Source: Piromyces finnis
Lineage: Eukaryota; Neocallimastigomycota; Neocallimastigomycetes; Neocallimastigales; Neocallimastigaceae
Assembly (NCBI GenBank): GCA_002104945.1
Contig: MCFH01000060.1
Coordinates: 186,001 to 250,000 of the forward strand
Length of the DNA: 64,000 nt
Direction: 5' to 3'
Numbering within the stretch: the first letter of the stretch is position 1; each line of letters opens with the position of its first letter. The notes under the pieces were generated by a model that was given only the letters and a program-made list of their open reading frames with translations, was not told the DNA's origin and did no database searches. Shown piece by piece: positions 34,879 through 46,349 of the stretch. Position numbers and translations under genes: made by a program.

Positions 34879-35862
34879 ATGAAATTTTTACAAACTTTAT
34901 CTTTATTTGTTGTTGTTTTAGGTTGTCAAGGTCAAACAACCAAAACTCTTCCAATGGAAATTTCTGGAGTTAAGACTCTTCCAATGTCTAGTGCTGCAGT
35001 TAAGGAACTTCCAGCTACTACTTCAGTAGTTAAATCTCTTCCAACTTTCACAGCTGAAGCAAAGTCTCTTCCAGTTACCAGTGCTGCCAAGTCTCTTCCA
35101 GTTACTAGTGCTGCTAAGGAACTCCCAATGGTTACATCAGCTGCCAAGGAACTTCCAGCTACTACTGCTGGTGTTAAATCTCTTCCAACCTCTACAGCTG
35201 CTGCCAAGGAACTTCCAATGAGTACTTCTGCTGCAAAGACTCTTCCACCTGTTACTAGTGCTGCTAAAGAACTTCCAGCTACTACTGCTGGTGTTAAATC
35301 TCTTCCAACTTTCACAGCTGAAGCCAAGTCTCTTCCAGTTACTAGTGCTGCTAAGGAACTCCCAATGGTTACTTCTGCTGCCAAGGAACTTCCAGCTACT
35401 ACTGCTGGTGTTAAATCTCTTCCAACCTCTACAGCTGCTGCCAAGGAACTTCCAGCTACTACTGCTGGTGTTAAATCTCTTCCAACCTCTACAGCTGCTG
35501 CCAAGGAACTTCCAGCTACTACTGCTGGTGTTAAATCTCTTCCAACCTCTACAGCTGCTGCCAAGGAACTTCCAGCCACTACTGCTGGATCAAAATCCCT
35601 TCCAACCAACACTGCTCCAATTGAACCACAACAACCACAACAACCAATTGAATCACAACAACCAAACAATAACAATAATGTCAATACTTCTATCAATGAA
35701 TCTGAATTCACTTCCTGTGGTAAGGAAGATTATTCATGTAAGTCTGAAAAGTCAAATGCATGCTATCAAAAGGCCTCTGAATGTTGGCAACAACCACATC
35801 CAAATAATACCTTTGAAGATTGTGAAGCTATTAATCAAATATGTAGTAAAATTTGGAATTAA
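34879..35862 (+). CDS. Secreted Lys/Leu/Pro/Thr/Ala repeat protein with Cys-rich C-terminus
   Basis: The start is ATG 34879, which is followed at once by a signal peptide (MKFLQTLSLFVVVLGCQG); the in-frame ATG at 34789 would add 30 residues of homopolymer-encoded sequence. The mature protein (about 310 residues) is built from KxLPxxxxxxx units: KELPATTAGVKSLPTSTAAA is repeated nearly exactly, with variants KSLPVTSAA and KELPMVTSA. The Thr/Ser/Ala/Pro content suggests heavy O-glycosylation. A Pro/Gln/Asn linker follows, then a C-terminal domain with six Cys (SCGKEDYSCK ... CYQKASECW ... EDCEAINQICSKIW), probably three disulfides. It is likely an extracellular wall or matrix protein; I do not recognise the Cys domain. 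The repeats make it much less AT-rich than its surroundings. Confidence 0.82.
   Translation: MKFLQTLSLFVVVLGCQGQTTKTLPMEISGVKTLPMSSAAVKELPATTSVVKSLPTFTAEAKSLPVTSAAKSLPVTSAAKELPMVTSAAKELPATTAGVKSLPTSTAAAKELPMSTSAAKTLPPVTSAAKELPATTAGVKSLPTFTAEAKSLPVTSAAKELPMVTSAAKELPATTAGVKSLPTSTAAAKELPATTAGVKSLPTSTAAAKELPATTAGVKSLPTSTAAAKELPATTAGSKSLPTNTAPIEPQQPQQPIESQQPNNNNNVNTSINESEFTSCGKEDYSCKSEKSNACYQKASECWQQPHPNNTFEDCEAINQICSKIWN
35161..35590 (+). repeat. Intragenic 60-nt tandem repeats
   Basis: Several near-identical 60-nt units (20 codons) in the secreted protein; the three central ones (about 35400-35580) differ by almost nothing. Such arrays expand and contract by unequal exchange. Confidence 0.85.
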
Positions 35863-37034
35863 TTTTAAAAGCTAAATTTATTTAATATTTATAAATATTT
35901 ATTTAATTTAAAACTTATCATGTACATTTTTTTTTTTTTTTTCATTATTTCTATAATGATATATTAATAATATAAAAAAAAAAAAGTAAAAAATATAAAT
36001 TGTATAAAAAATATGTAAATTATATATAATATACTATATATATAAAAAGTAAAATAATAAAAAAAAAATTTAAAATATATATATAAAAAAAGCATACTGG
36101 AATTAAACATTGATTTATTTTATTTCATTACTCATTCTATAATAATAAAAAGAATGAATAATGAAATTGTTATCATATATAATTACAAATAAACATAATA
36201 AAAAATCATTATTTTATGTTATATAAAACAGTTAGTAAAGAATACACACAAAATTCAACAATAATATCTAAATCATTATTTATTTATTTATTTATTTATT
36301 TATAGGTTGTTTTTTTTTTTTTTTTTTTTTTAAAAAAAACTCTATTTATGATAATTTATAGTTATGTCGGTCATAATAAATAATAGATACGTTTGTTAAT
36401 AGATTTTTTTTTTTTTTTTTTTTTTTTTGTAATGTTATAAAGATTATAGATATATAGTTTCTGAAACTTTTTTTTTTTTTTTTCACAATAATAAGATTAT
36501 GATATAGATGGAAAAAATAAAGAAAATGAAAAAAAAAAAAAAAGATTTCAAAGATATTTATGAAAGTAATAAATAAATTGAATAGTTGTATTGATTCGTT
36601 TTGCTATTTTTGTTTTCTTTGTAATATTTAAAAGGTTAATCTTTTTCTTTTTTTTTTAATATATTAATAATTCTAAAATGTTTAATAGCTTTAACTTTTT
36701 TTTTTTATAATTTTTATATATTATGTCACATTTAAATAATAGAATTGATTGTTTTAATAGTATATGATGATGGTGAATAATAATAATAAAAAAGGATAAT
36801 GCTCATTTCAAATTCCTGTATAAAATGATATAAGATAAGATAAATAGAGGGTTTTTTTTTATATATAGGAAAATGAAATAATAATGTATATATATAAATA
36901 GATATTTAAATAGGTATATATTAAATAATGATAATTGTATATTAAAAAAAAAAAAAAAGAGTCAAGTAATAGGTATGATTATATTAAATAATGGTGTAGT
37001 AAATAAATAGATATTTTTTTTTTTACAAATAGAA
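35863..37034. other. Convergent intergenic spacer
   Basis: AT-rich spacer with long T runs (36307-36330, 36403-36428, 36470-36483) and a TTTA array near 36274-36303. No gene seen. Confidence 0.5.
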
Positions 37035-37760
37035 TTAATTTTCATCATCAACACCCTTTACGATTTCATCATATGGTTTACAACCGGTAGTTCTTATATG
37101 ACGTAAGCAAGAATCAGATCGAGTAAAGCCCTTCAAGCATCTTGAACAATGGTAAGGTTTAATAAGATTGTGAGATTTTTTATGACGTGTTAAATAAAAT
37201 TGTTTTCCAAAACTTTCTCCACAAATATCACATATATAAGGACGAAAGGAGCTACCGTGAACTTGATGATGATGACGTACTAAAACACATGCTCTAGAAA
37301 AAACCTTATTACAATCTGGGTATGTACATTTATAATCTTTACTTTTTTTTTTATTAAGATTTTCCTTGTTGGCTTTTTCTTCTTTGTATTTTAATATGTA
37401 AGGTTTAGAATCTTTATTTAATGTTTTCCAAACATCATTTTTATATTTTTGTTCTTGAGTGGATATTTGATGTTTTGTTTTAAAAGGTTTTCCCTTTATC
37501 AATGGTTCTGTCTTAATTAACCTATACTTTGTCTTCATTTCTATTGGGGAAATGGATGTGGCATTAAGTATCGAATCAATTCTCATGATATTTCTTTTAT
37601 CGTAAGTAGTTGGTGTGATAGGATCTTCCGTAGCTAATACAATAAAAAATACACATATATTTATATTAATAAATAAAAATATATAAAATATATAGTCTTT
37701 TTTTTAAACATTAATAATTTAAAGTTTATTTCATCTTAAAAAAAAAGATGACTTACTCAT
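37035..37760 (-). CDS. C2H2 zinc-finger protein (two exons, 4-nt first exon)
   Basis: Exon 2 (37633-37035) is open upstream of its first in-frame Met. A minus-strand ATGA at 37760-37757 followed by a perfect GTAAGT donor, with a TTAG acceptor at 37635-37634, supplies an earlier start in frame, giving MTTEDPITPTTYDKRNIMRI and about 200 residues. Residues 1-100 are basic and unstructured. Three tandem fingers follow: C-x4-C...H-x4-H at about 104-127 (a TFIIIA-like first finger), C-x2-C-x12-H-x3-H at 136-156, and a third at 164-186 (CSRCLKGFTRSDSCLRH) whose last ligand is Cys rather than His. It is probably a nuclear DNA-binding regulator; target unknown. The linkers are not the canonical TGEKP. 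Confidence 0.82.
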
Positions 37761-39049
37761 TTTTTTTTTTTCCCTCAAATTTATTAATATTATTAATATT
37801 TCTATCTGGGTAACCAAGTGCGTACTGAGTATATATATATATATTTATTTTTTTTTAATTTCTAGTACAATAATATTCTTTTTTTTTTATAGAGAGAGGT
37901 ATTGGTGTATTGGTGTATTGGTATAAAAGAATGGAGAGTTGTTTTGTAATAAATAGCAATTGATATTTTTGATAGAGCTGTAACTTTTTTTAATAATGGA
38001 TAAAAATTAATATTTCATTTTTCTTAGAGTTGATTTAAAAAAAAAAACCAATAAAAGGTCTTGTCTGAATAAAAAGTATCTACAAGGATAATAATTAAAT
38101 TATAGCAATTAACCCTTTATAAATGGGGAAAAAAAACTAAAATGTTCACTTTTTTTTTTATCAATACTTTAAAAAAGAAAAAAGAGAAAAGAGAAAATTT
38201 CAAGCAGTTTTTTCTCTTTTTTAAAATAATTATAAAGTATAATATATTGCATTATATTGTATTATATTGTATTATTTATTTAGAATGGATTGCAATACTA
38301 TTAAACTCCAATAAATTGATTCATCCATATATTATGCCATAAATTAAAATAAATTCATTCTATTGTATGTCACTATTTATTCATATATCATATCATAGAT
38401 TAAAATAAATTAAAGTCATAATATATTTAGGATTATTCCACCCAATAATAATAAAAAACGCATCCACTAAAAATTAATATAAATTAGAATAAATTAAATA
38501 TCCACACTATTCTATATTATATAAATAATATATGGTTTCAATATAATTATTTATATTGTAAATAATATAATTGAATTTACTTTGCGGAAAATAATAAATT
38601 AGAATTATATGTTAATTATATAAAATTAATTATTTTCCATATATTAATTTTTAATTTATAATATATGAATATTTATATTAAAAAACATCATTGAAAAGAG
38701 TGTCAAAAAGGCAGGCAGGCAGGCATGATAAAAAGAAGCGGTATAGAAAGGTGGGTATAATAAAAGGAAAAAAGGTAAAGAAAAAAAATAAAGGTAAAGA
38801 TAATGGTGGTTTATTCTTTTTATTCCTATTTCTATTATTATTATTATTATTACTATTATTACTATTTCTTTTGGTTTAATTTTTGGTTAAAAATAAAAAA
38901 AAAAGGATCATGCAAAGATTAAGGCTAAACATTTCATAAATTTTATAATGGACCAACAATGTTGCTATGTTTATATGGAATGTAACCTTTTTGTAAAGTA
39001 AAAAAAAAATTAATTATGTTAGCCTCTCTTTACAGCCATAAAAATAAAC

Positions 39050-39089
39050 AATCCGTCACACCTTTACCATTATAAAGGTGTGACGGATT
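39050..39089. repeat. Perfect 17-bp hairpin
   Basis: AATCCGTCACACCTTTA (39050-39066) is exactly complementary to 39073-39089, with a 6-nt loop. The stem is much more GC-rich than its surroundings and there is no flanking coding sequence. Confidence 0.85.
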
Positions 39090-39183
39090 AATAATAAAAG
39101 ATAACTTTAGTATGAATAAGCAAAATAAATCAAACACATCATTATTCTTTTTTTTTTTTTAAAAAAAAAATTGTATCAACATG

Positions 39184-39460
39184 TTAATTTTCATTTGAAA
39201 AGAAAGTGTTATTAGGCATCAATTCTAATAAAGGAATATCACCATCCTAAAGAATTATCATTATAATTAAATAATATGAATAATAACAAATCCACAATTA
39301 ATTTTGTGGATTATTTGTTCAAAATACTATAAAAAGTTGTTTTTTTTTTTTTTTTTTTTTTTTTGATTGTTCATTGCTTGTTTGTTCTCTTGATAATGTT
39401 TTGCGACATTCAATTAAAATACAGATTTCTAATTGTAATGTTGCAATAGAATGAAAGAAA
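39184..39460 (-). CDS. Possible terminal exons of an unrecognised gene
   Basis: Two minus-strand segments look coding and share a phase. 39460-39328 follows a TTTAG acceptor and reads FFHSIATLQLEICILIEC, then RKTLSREQ and a Lys run; 39246-39184 follows CTTTAG and reads DGDIPLLELMPNNTFFSNEN before a stop. The intron between them would be 81 nt (GTATTT...TTTAG). Further exon-like pieces lie upstream, for example MEIVPNLFSFVSPLLK from 40130 and NREDKLDNETNEKMTNLEKK from 39997, but I could not join them with consistent phase. It may be a real small gene, a decayed one, or chance. Confidence 0.28.
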
Positions 39461-40432
39461 CTAAAGCTTTAAAAGTTTGTTAATGAAATGATCCTTCCTT
39501 CTAATGAAAAAGATTTATTTTAATGAAATATTCTTTTTTTTTTTTTTTAACCCATAACTTTGGCATATACGTCATAACAAAAAAAAAGGAAAAGGAAAAG
39601 CATGCCTTACCACCTACTTTATAATAAAAAAAATGGAAATGGTTTTTAGGTTTTTCTTTTTAAATAAAAAAATAAAAGAGCTTTTCCACCTTTATTTTTT
39701 TTGTATTCCACATTTTTTATAGTTTTAAGAAATGTGGATTAGAAAATAAAAAATCAAAAGGAATACATTTTATATTAAAGTCAATTGTAATATATGAATA
39801 TTTAAATACGAAGGTTCAATAGATTATATTAAAAAATAAATAAAACATATATTATCAATCTATTTTTATTATATGTAAACTTTAATATTTAAGATTATTA
39901 TATATTAAATTTAACGTGTTTTTTTGTTGTTTGAGGCTTTTTTTTCTAAATTTGTCATTTTCTCATTTGTTTCATTATCCAATTTATCTTCTCTATTCTG
40001 TTATATTATTGGTTAAATTAATTTATTTATTACATAATTCAATGAAATTTATAAAAATTTGTGATTTTCACGAATGTCACCATTTTAATAAAGGTGACAC
40101 AAAACTAAATAAATTAGGAACAATTTCCATGTTTTTTTTTTTTAAATAAAAACTTTCCATAGGAAAGGAAAAGGGAGAAAAGTATGAGGATATGAAGATA
40201 ATGAGGATGGTAAATGAAAAGAAAAAAAAAAGGTATTATTTTTTAATAGTAATAATGAGAAAAGTAAAAACCAAGTGCATGTATAAATTAAGGGTAGAAA
40301 AGATGGTTGAGCTACTAATGAATCTCCTCCAAAAAAAAAAAAGAAAATAATTGCCAAGTCGGTGGGTTATAATCACAACAAAGTTCAAGTAAATGTTTTT
40401 TTTTTTTTTTTTTAAATCCATAGAGCTGGTTT

Positions 40433-40467
<35 letters not shown>

Positions 40468-41131
40468 TGTGTAAAAAAGTTCATTTTATTAAAAGATTAA
40501 TAAAGATCGTCATTTTTATATATATATATTCCTTGGTTTAACGGTGTATTGATTATTTCTTTATAGGAATGTTTTTAATCCATATACCAAAATCTTGTAC
40601 CTTTTATTTTTGTTAATGGCTATATTGAATTTTAAAAAAATACTAATGCATTTCTTTTATCCATTATTTAATGCATTGTGAATAATTATAAGAGATGAGT
40701 TTATATTCACAATATAATACTAAATAATTATTATTAATAATAATAGTCAATATTAATAATAATTAGGGTCAATGATAATAGTATTATTAATAATATTACT
40801 ATTATTATTAATAATTATTAATGTTTGTTGCTGTGACTATTCATTTTTATTCTTATTAATAATTAACTGTTGTTGTTGCTACTGCTGTATTGCAACTGTT
40901 GTGCTGCTACTGTTGTGCTGCTGTTATTAATACCTTTTTTTTTTTTTTGTTATTAGTCATATTCCATCTTTTTTTATTAATAATTTTAATTAAAATTTAG
41001 CCTCTTAATTTTTTGTTTCAAATTATTTTTTTTTTATAGTTTTCATAGTTAAAAAAAAAAAAAAATTCCATTAAAAAAAAAAACTTTTTGTCAATTTAAA
41101 AAGAAAACATAAAAAATTAGACAAAAATAAA

Positions 41132-41743
41132 ATGTATCCAATGCCACAACCATACGGTGGTTATCCACAACAAGGATACCCACAACAACAAGGATACCCA
41201 CAAGGAAACGGTTATAATGGTTTTCCACCACCACAAGGAGGTTATAATCAATATGGTGGTGGTTATGATGTAGCCAATAATAATAATAATGATGATGAAA
41301 GTGAAAGTGAATACGAATATATTACTGATGAAGATGGTGATTATATTGAAGATGAAAATGGAAATATTTTAACTGCACAAGAAGCTCAAAATCAAGGTTT
41401 AATTCAACCATCTACAGGTGAACGTGGAATTGGTCAAAAACTTTTAGTAAGTACGTCTATTTTTGCTGGTGCTACTATCCTTAAAAAATATATTAAGAAG
41501 AAGTCAAAGGTAAAGAAGCAAAAACCTGGAAAAAAAAATAATAAAAAATCACAAGATTCCAATGTTAAATCTCAAACTCAACCTCAACAACCACAACAAA
41601 ATAATACTCAACAACCTCCAATCTATGGACAAAATATTTATGGACAAAATTCATACGGTCAAAATCCATATGGTCAACCCCAACCACCCTATGGATATAA
41701 TCCTAATCCTAATAGCTATGGATATGGTGGTCCAGGCTGGTAA
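41132..41743 (+). CDS. GYPQQ-repeat protein ending in Trp, family member 1 (203 aa)
   Basis: Single exon. The architecture is shared with the proteins at 44056, 46350 and 49423: an N-terminal Pro/Gln/Gly/Tyr low-complexity region (GGYPQQGYPQQQGYPQG), an acidic Asn/Asp stretch, a conserved core (EYEYITDEDGDYIEDENG, then AQEAQNQGLIQPSTGERGIG), a short hydrophobic stretch (KLLVSTSIFAGATIL) followed by a Lys-rich segment, and a second Gly/Tyr/Pro/Gln tail (YGQNPYGQ) that ends in a terminal Trp. I recognise no named family. The low-complexity ends suggest a sticky or condensate-prone protein; the hydrophobic/basic segment could lie against a membrane. This is the most diverged of the three close relatives. 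Confidence 0.8.
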   Translation: MYPMPQPYGGYPQQGYPQQQGYPQGNGYNGFPPPQGGYNQYGGGYDVANNNNNDDESESEYEYITDEDGDYIEDENGNILTAQEAQNQGLIQPSTGERGIGQKLLVSTSIFAGATILKKYIKKKSKVKKQKPGKKNNKKSQDSNVKSQTQPQQPQQNNTQQPPIYGQNIYGQNSYGQNPYGQPQPPYGYNPNPNSYGYGGPGW

Positions 41744-44055
41744 ATTAAAATGTTACGAACAATCAACCAAAAAAAAATATAGTTATAAATGAAACTTTTT
41801 TAAAATTATTTTTATATTTTTAAAGATTAAAAATTTCATTGTTTTTTATTTCCATTTTCATTACTATTCAATTAATAAATTAAGAATAACAACAACAACG
41901 ACAACAATAACAATAAAGAGAAAAAGAGCAGGAAATACTATTATTATGTACCATATCATATATCATTCTTTTTTTTTTTTTTTATCAAAATATTAAAATA
42001 TTAAAGTGGTGAAAATAAATAATTAAACGTTTAAAGAAATTTTCAAAGACTAAATTTTAAAGTTATATAAAAATAAAAAAGAGACCAAAGAATCAAAAAT
42101 ATTCTAGGTTTAAATGTAAATATATACATGTATAAATTTTAATATTGAAAATATAAAATGTAAAAAAAAAAAAAAAATAAATTAAATATAAATTCATTAT
42201 TACAATTAAAACTATCAAGAATTTTAAATTTCATTTTAATATATATAAAAGTTAAAAAGTTAATTTAAATAGTTTTATATATTTGTTTTAAAATTTAAAA
42301 GATTTTAACACATTGAAAAAAAAAAAAAACTTTTTATTTTTTAAAAGAAATGATATACATTCAATAAGAATGCCTAACTCTAGTTCAACTTTAATAAGAA
42401 TCTAAAGTTATATAAAGTAATTTTTTTTTTAGTATTGCAATTTTTTTGTTATTATTTTAAATAGTAATAAACATTACTATACATTTATTATATATATAAA
42501 AGGGAACGAATGTTCACCTTTCCTCCCTGGACTTTATGTTTTAAATTTTTTTACATATTTTATTGCCACTGAAAAAGGATAAACAATTCAAGATTGTCTT
42601 TGAAATTATCTTAAGCTTATCTTTTACAAAATGAATGAACTGGTTTTTGAATTCGTCAATTTTTTAATATAATATTATTCAGTGAATAAAGTTAGAAACA
42701 CTATTACTATTACCACATCAAGAATAGATGTTGAGAAGTAGGTATCTAAACTAAGGATTCTTTTAATAATATTCTTTACATCTTTACATTAAACTTAAAA
42801 ATTCATACTTTATTACAATCAATTCAATCAATTTAGAAAAATCAAAATGTAAACTATAAATACTTTAGATTGAAAGGATGAATAAACTTTTTTTTTTTTT
42901 CTTTTTTAAATCTTTATTAATACTACAATTACTTAAAAATTGATGGAAAAAAAAAAAAAAAACAACTTTAGTAGTTCATATTTTATTATTCCTTTTAAAG
43001 ATGATTGAATTTAATTCAAAGGACTTTAATAAATAATATTCCAAGATTGGTCTATTGATTGACCCTTTTTGGTAAGGGGTGGATGAACACCAAAAGAAGA
43101 AAGTTGAAGCAATATAATAAGAAAATAGTGATGGAAGGGTAATAAAATTGATGATTTATTTAGCAAACCAATATGACATATTTTATTAAAATATCAAAAG
43201 CCATTTTATTCTTAACTCTCTATTCATTATTATTATGGTTAGAAATACCGTCTAAGGTGAAGATCCTTCATACATGTCAATTGTAAAGTTTTTTCCATTC
43301 CTATAAACTATTGTTATAATTAAATCATTTTCTCCCCTCTCAAGATGGAATATAAATATTTTTTTTTTCCACACCACACTAGAATAATTATACGCATTAA
43401 TATTCAGTGTATCATTAACTAAATTACTATTTAAACTAAAATATGTATATATATATATTCAAATTTTAAGAATTATCACTATTACTATTGTTAACTTAAT
43501 TATCATATTTAAAAAGATAATTAATATATATATATATATATTTTAAATAAAATAGTAATATTTTAAGATATAAAAGCCAGAATATATAAAATTAATTATT
43601 TCTTAGTAGATAACAAGAAAATAAAGAAAAATAATAAAATAAAAAAGGGTAAAAAGCATCATACATAATAATTTACACTTGAATTTATAAAATAAATAGG
43701 AATAGTAATTTTTTTTTTTAATTTTTTTTTTATTGTTGTAGTTATTACAAAGTATAAATAGAAAAAAAAAAAAAAAGCTATATATAAAAATAAAATGGTT
43801 ATAGATAATGATAATCACAATTGATAGAGTAGTTGTATTTAATAAAATATTTATATAGAGAAACTGTAAAGGATGTAATTTCGTAACAAAAAAAAATTAA
43901 AAGCTATTTATATCGTTTAAATAATTTTATTTTTATAGTTTATATTATTATTTATTAGCATTCATTGCTATTTATTGTTATTTATTGTTGTCGTCGTTGT
44001 CGTTATTTTATTTTCAAAAATGTTGATTTAAATATTCTTTTCTTTTTTAATTGAT
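41744..44055. other. Convergent intergenic spacer, no gene seen
   Basis: Lies between family members 1 and 2. A/T runs; the short ORF near 43603-43818 is compositional. Confidence 0.5.
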
Positions 44056-44631
44056 TTACCATCTTGGAGCACCAAAACCTGGTCCACCAAAACCTGGAGC
44101 TGGAGCACCGTAACCTGGAGCACCATAACCTGGAGCTGGTGCACCGTAGCCTGGTGCGCCATAGCCTGGTGCTGGGGCTCCATAATTACCTTGTGGAACA
44201 TCTCTCTTATATCCAGCTTGTCCATATGGTCCTTGTCCTTGTCCTTGGTTATTCTTTTGCTTCTTAACCTTCTTCTTTTTCTTTAATTGCTTACGAAGCA
44301 TCCAAACTCCTCCAAGAACTGCTCCTCCAATTAAGAGCTTCTTACCAATGCCACGTTCACCGGTAGCTGGTTCAATTAAACCTCTGTTTTGAGCTTCTTC
44401 TGTGGTTAAGATGGTACCATCTTCATCTTCAATGTAATCCCCATCATCATCAGTAATGTATTCGTATTCACTTTCATCATCTTGTTGATTAGTGAAGTTA
44501 TTGTAACCTTGTGGAGGGAAACCGCCTTGTGGAGGGAAACCACCTTGGCCTGGTGGAGGGAAACCGCCTTGTGGTGGATAACCGTATCCTTGTGGTGGGA
44601 AACCACCTCCTGGTTGTGGCATTTGATACAT
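44056..44631 (-). CDS. GYPPQ-repeat protein ending in Trp, family member 2 (191 aa)
   Basis: Single exon, nearly identical to the plus-strand gene at 49423-50037. It lacks one N-terminal repeat (a GGYPPPGQGGFPPQ-like unit) and a short C-terminal repeat that the other has. The conserved core is EYEYITDDDGDYIEDEDG, then TEEAQNRGLIEPATGERGIG, KKLLIGGAVLGGVWMLRK and a Lys run. The C-terminal part repeats APGYGAPGYG and ends GAPRW. Identity to the other copy extends about 50 nt upstream of the ATG, including a (CAA/GTT)n tract, then stops. Codon use is much less AT-biased than in most neighbours, suggesting high expression. Confidence 0.85.
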   Translation of the reverse strand: MYQMPQPGGGFPPQGYGYPPQGGFPPPGQGGFPPQGGFPPQGYNNFTNQQDDESEYEYITDDDGDYIEDEDGTILTTEEAQNRGLIEPATGERGIGKKLLIGGAVLGGVWMLRKQLKKKKKVKKQKNNQGQGQGPYGQAGYKRDVPQGNYGAPAPGYGAPGYGAPAPGYGAPGYGAPAPGFGGPGFGAPRW

Positions 44632-46349
44632 TTTTTAAGGTTGTTGTTGTTGTTGTTGTTACTTAAAAAAAAGGAATGTTTTTAAAGTAAAATAGTAATG
44701 ATTATTGAAATAAAAAAATAATTAATTTTTTTTTTGCTTTATATAATTTTTACCAAAGAAAAATAGATCTTACCAAAAAATCGTAGTGCCGCCTTCTTCC
44801 AAAATTTTTGTATTTTTTTAAAAAGGTCATTTGTTTCCCATTTTTTAAATGAAATATAAAGTTATATATATAACGTATATATTATGAATATATATTTTAA
44901 ATTAAATAATATATATAAAAATTTGATGAGATTTGATAAAACTACTACATTACATTACAATAATGTAAGAGAAGAATAGATGTTGAAATCAATTATATAG
45001 TATGTTAGTATATTTTAGATAATAATAAAAGTACACTTGTAAAAATACTTTTTACAGTGATATAACATATTAATATACACTAATTGTTATTAATGGTCTT
45101 TCTCTTCTTGAACATTTTGAATATGATGGTTGGCATGGCTTTTGATTTCAAATATAATTAACATGGATAATTTTAAAAAGTTTGAAAATAAGGATTAATA
45201 ATATTACTAATCATTATTATTAATCATTAATAATGAGGTATTCATCTCTTTTTATTATGAAATGAAAAACTTTTCTTGTTTAATAAACTATAAATAATAA
45301 TAAAATATAAAATAGAATATTCTGTTGTTGTACCTATTGTAGATTGAAAAAAAAAATTAGTATACTTTTTATAATTAAAATTTAAAAAATAAACTTTTTC
45401 AATATTATAATAGTGATAATTTAAGAGGTTCAGGATCATATACTTGCTGAGTAATGAAAATATACTAAAAAAAAAAAAAAAGCAATGAAAATGAAAAGGA
45501 ATGATAAAAAATGGACCAGCTTGCTTGGTAATAGAGTTAAACATTATTCCAAAATAAAATTCAACTATATTACAATACAATCAAATGATATATATATAAA
45601 ATAATTTTTTCTTTATTATTATAATTATAAAAAAAAAAAAAAAAAGCAATTAATACTGTTTTCTGATAACTTTTATAATAGTATTAATACACTATTATAA
45701 AAGTCATTGAATTAAAAGACCTTTTATTTTTTTTTCATTATAGATGTAGGCTAGATAGGTATATGTATGAATATATATGTATATGTGTATGTATGAATGT
45801 ATGTATTTCACTATGTATCAAATATATAAAGATGATTAGAAATGAAAAAATGTAAATGCATTTATGGATACTATTGTATATACTACTGATGCTATTGTAT
45901 ATGCTATTATATATACTACTGTATATGCTATTGTGTATAGTTTTGTATTTATATTTAAATCAATTAAGGTATAATAATATGATGATTATTTACATACTTT
46001 TTATATAAAATGTTTAAATAATAAACAATATTAATTTTTAAATTAAAAGTTTAAAAAGTTTGTTTTTTTAATTATTCTGAAATAGGAAAAAAAAAAAAAA
46101 AAAAAAAAAGGTATAAATACCATGAAAATGCAGGTGAAAATATTTTTTAAAAAAAAAAAATTTTTTAATAAAAAGTTTTATAGTTATAATAATAATAATA
46201 AAAAATAAATTATAATTATAAAACAAAAACAAAAACGAACTTAAACAACAACTATCAAAACAAATAAGCAAACATAATTATATCTTTCAATTTTTTTATT
46301 TTATTCTTTTTTTTTTAAAACGATTAATTTTAAAAATTAAAATAAAAAA
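44632..46349. other. Divergent intergenic spacer, no gene seen
   Basis: It should hold the promoters of members 2 (-) and 3 (+). There is a TATGTA-rich microsatellite-like stretch near 45750-45930. The ORFs near 45242 and 46068 are compositional. Confidence 0.5.

Larger units (their letters stand above)
37761..41131. other. Intergenic, with hairpins and possible hidden exons
   Basis: About 3.4 kb, mostly A/T runs. It contains a strong hairpin at 39050-39089, a weaker one at 40075-40099, GGCA repeats near 38711-38724, a (GT)n run near 40455-40472, and exon-like minus-strand segments around 39184-40130 that are listed separately. Confidence 0.5.

Noticed and set aside
34932-35711. 259-codon minus-strand ORF opposite the KxLP-repeat protein
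   Set aside because: It mirrors the 60-nt repeats of the sense gene, which has a signal peptide and Cys domain; the antisense product is only a Val/Gly/Ala repeat with no sensible start.
40142-40484. Overlapping minus-strand ORFs of 71 and 82 codons
   Set aside because: Built from poly(T), TTTTC and (GT)n tracts; no conserved motif.
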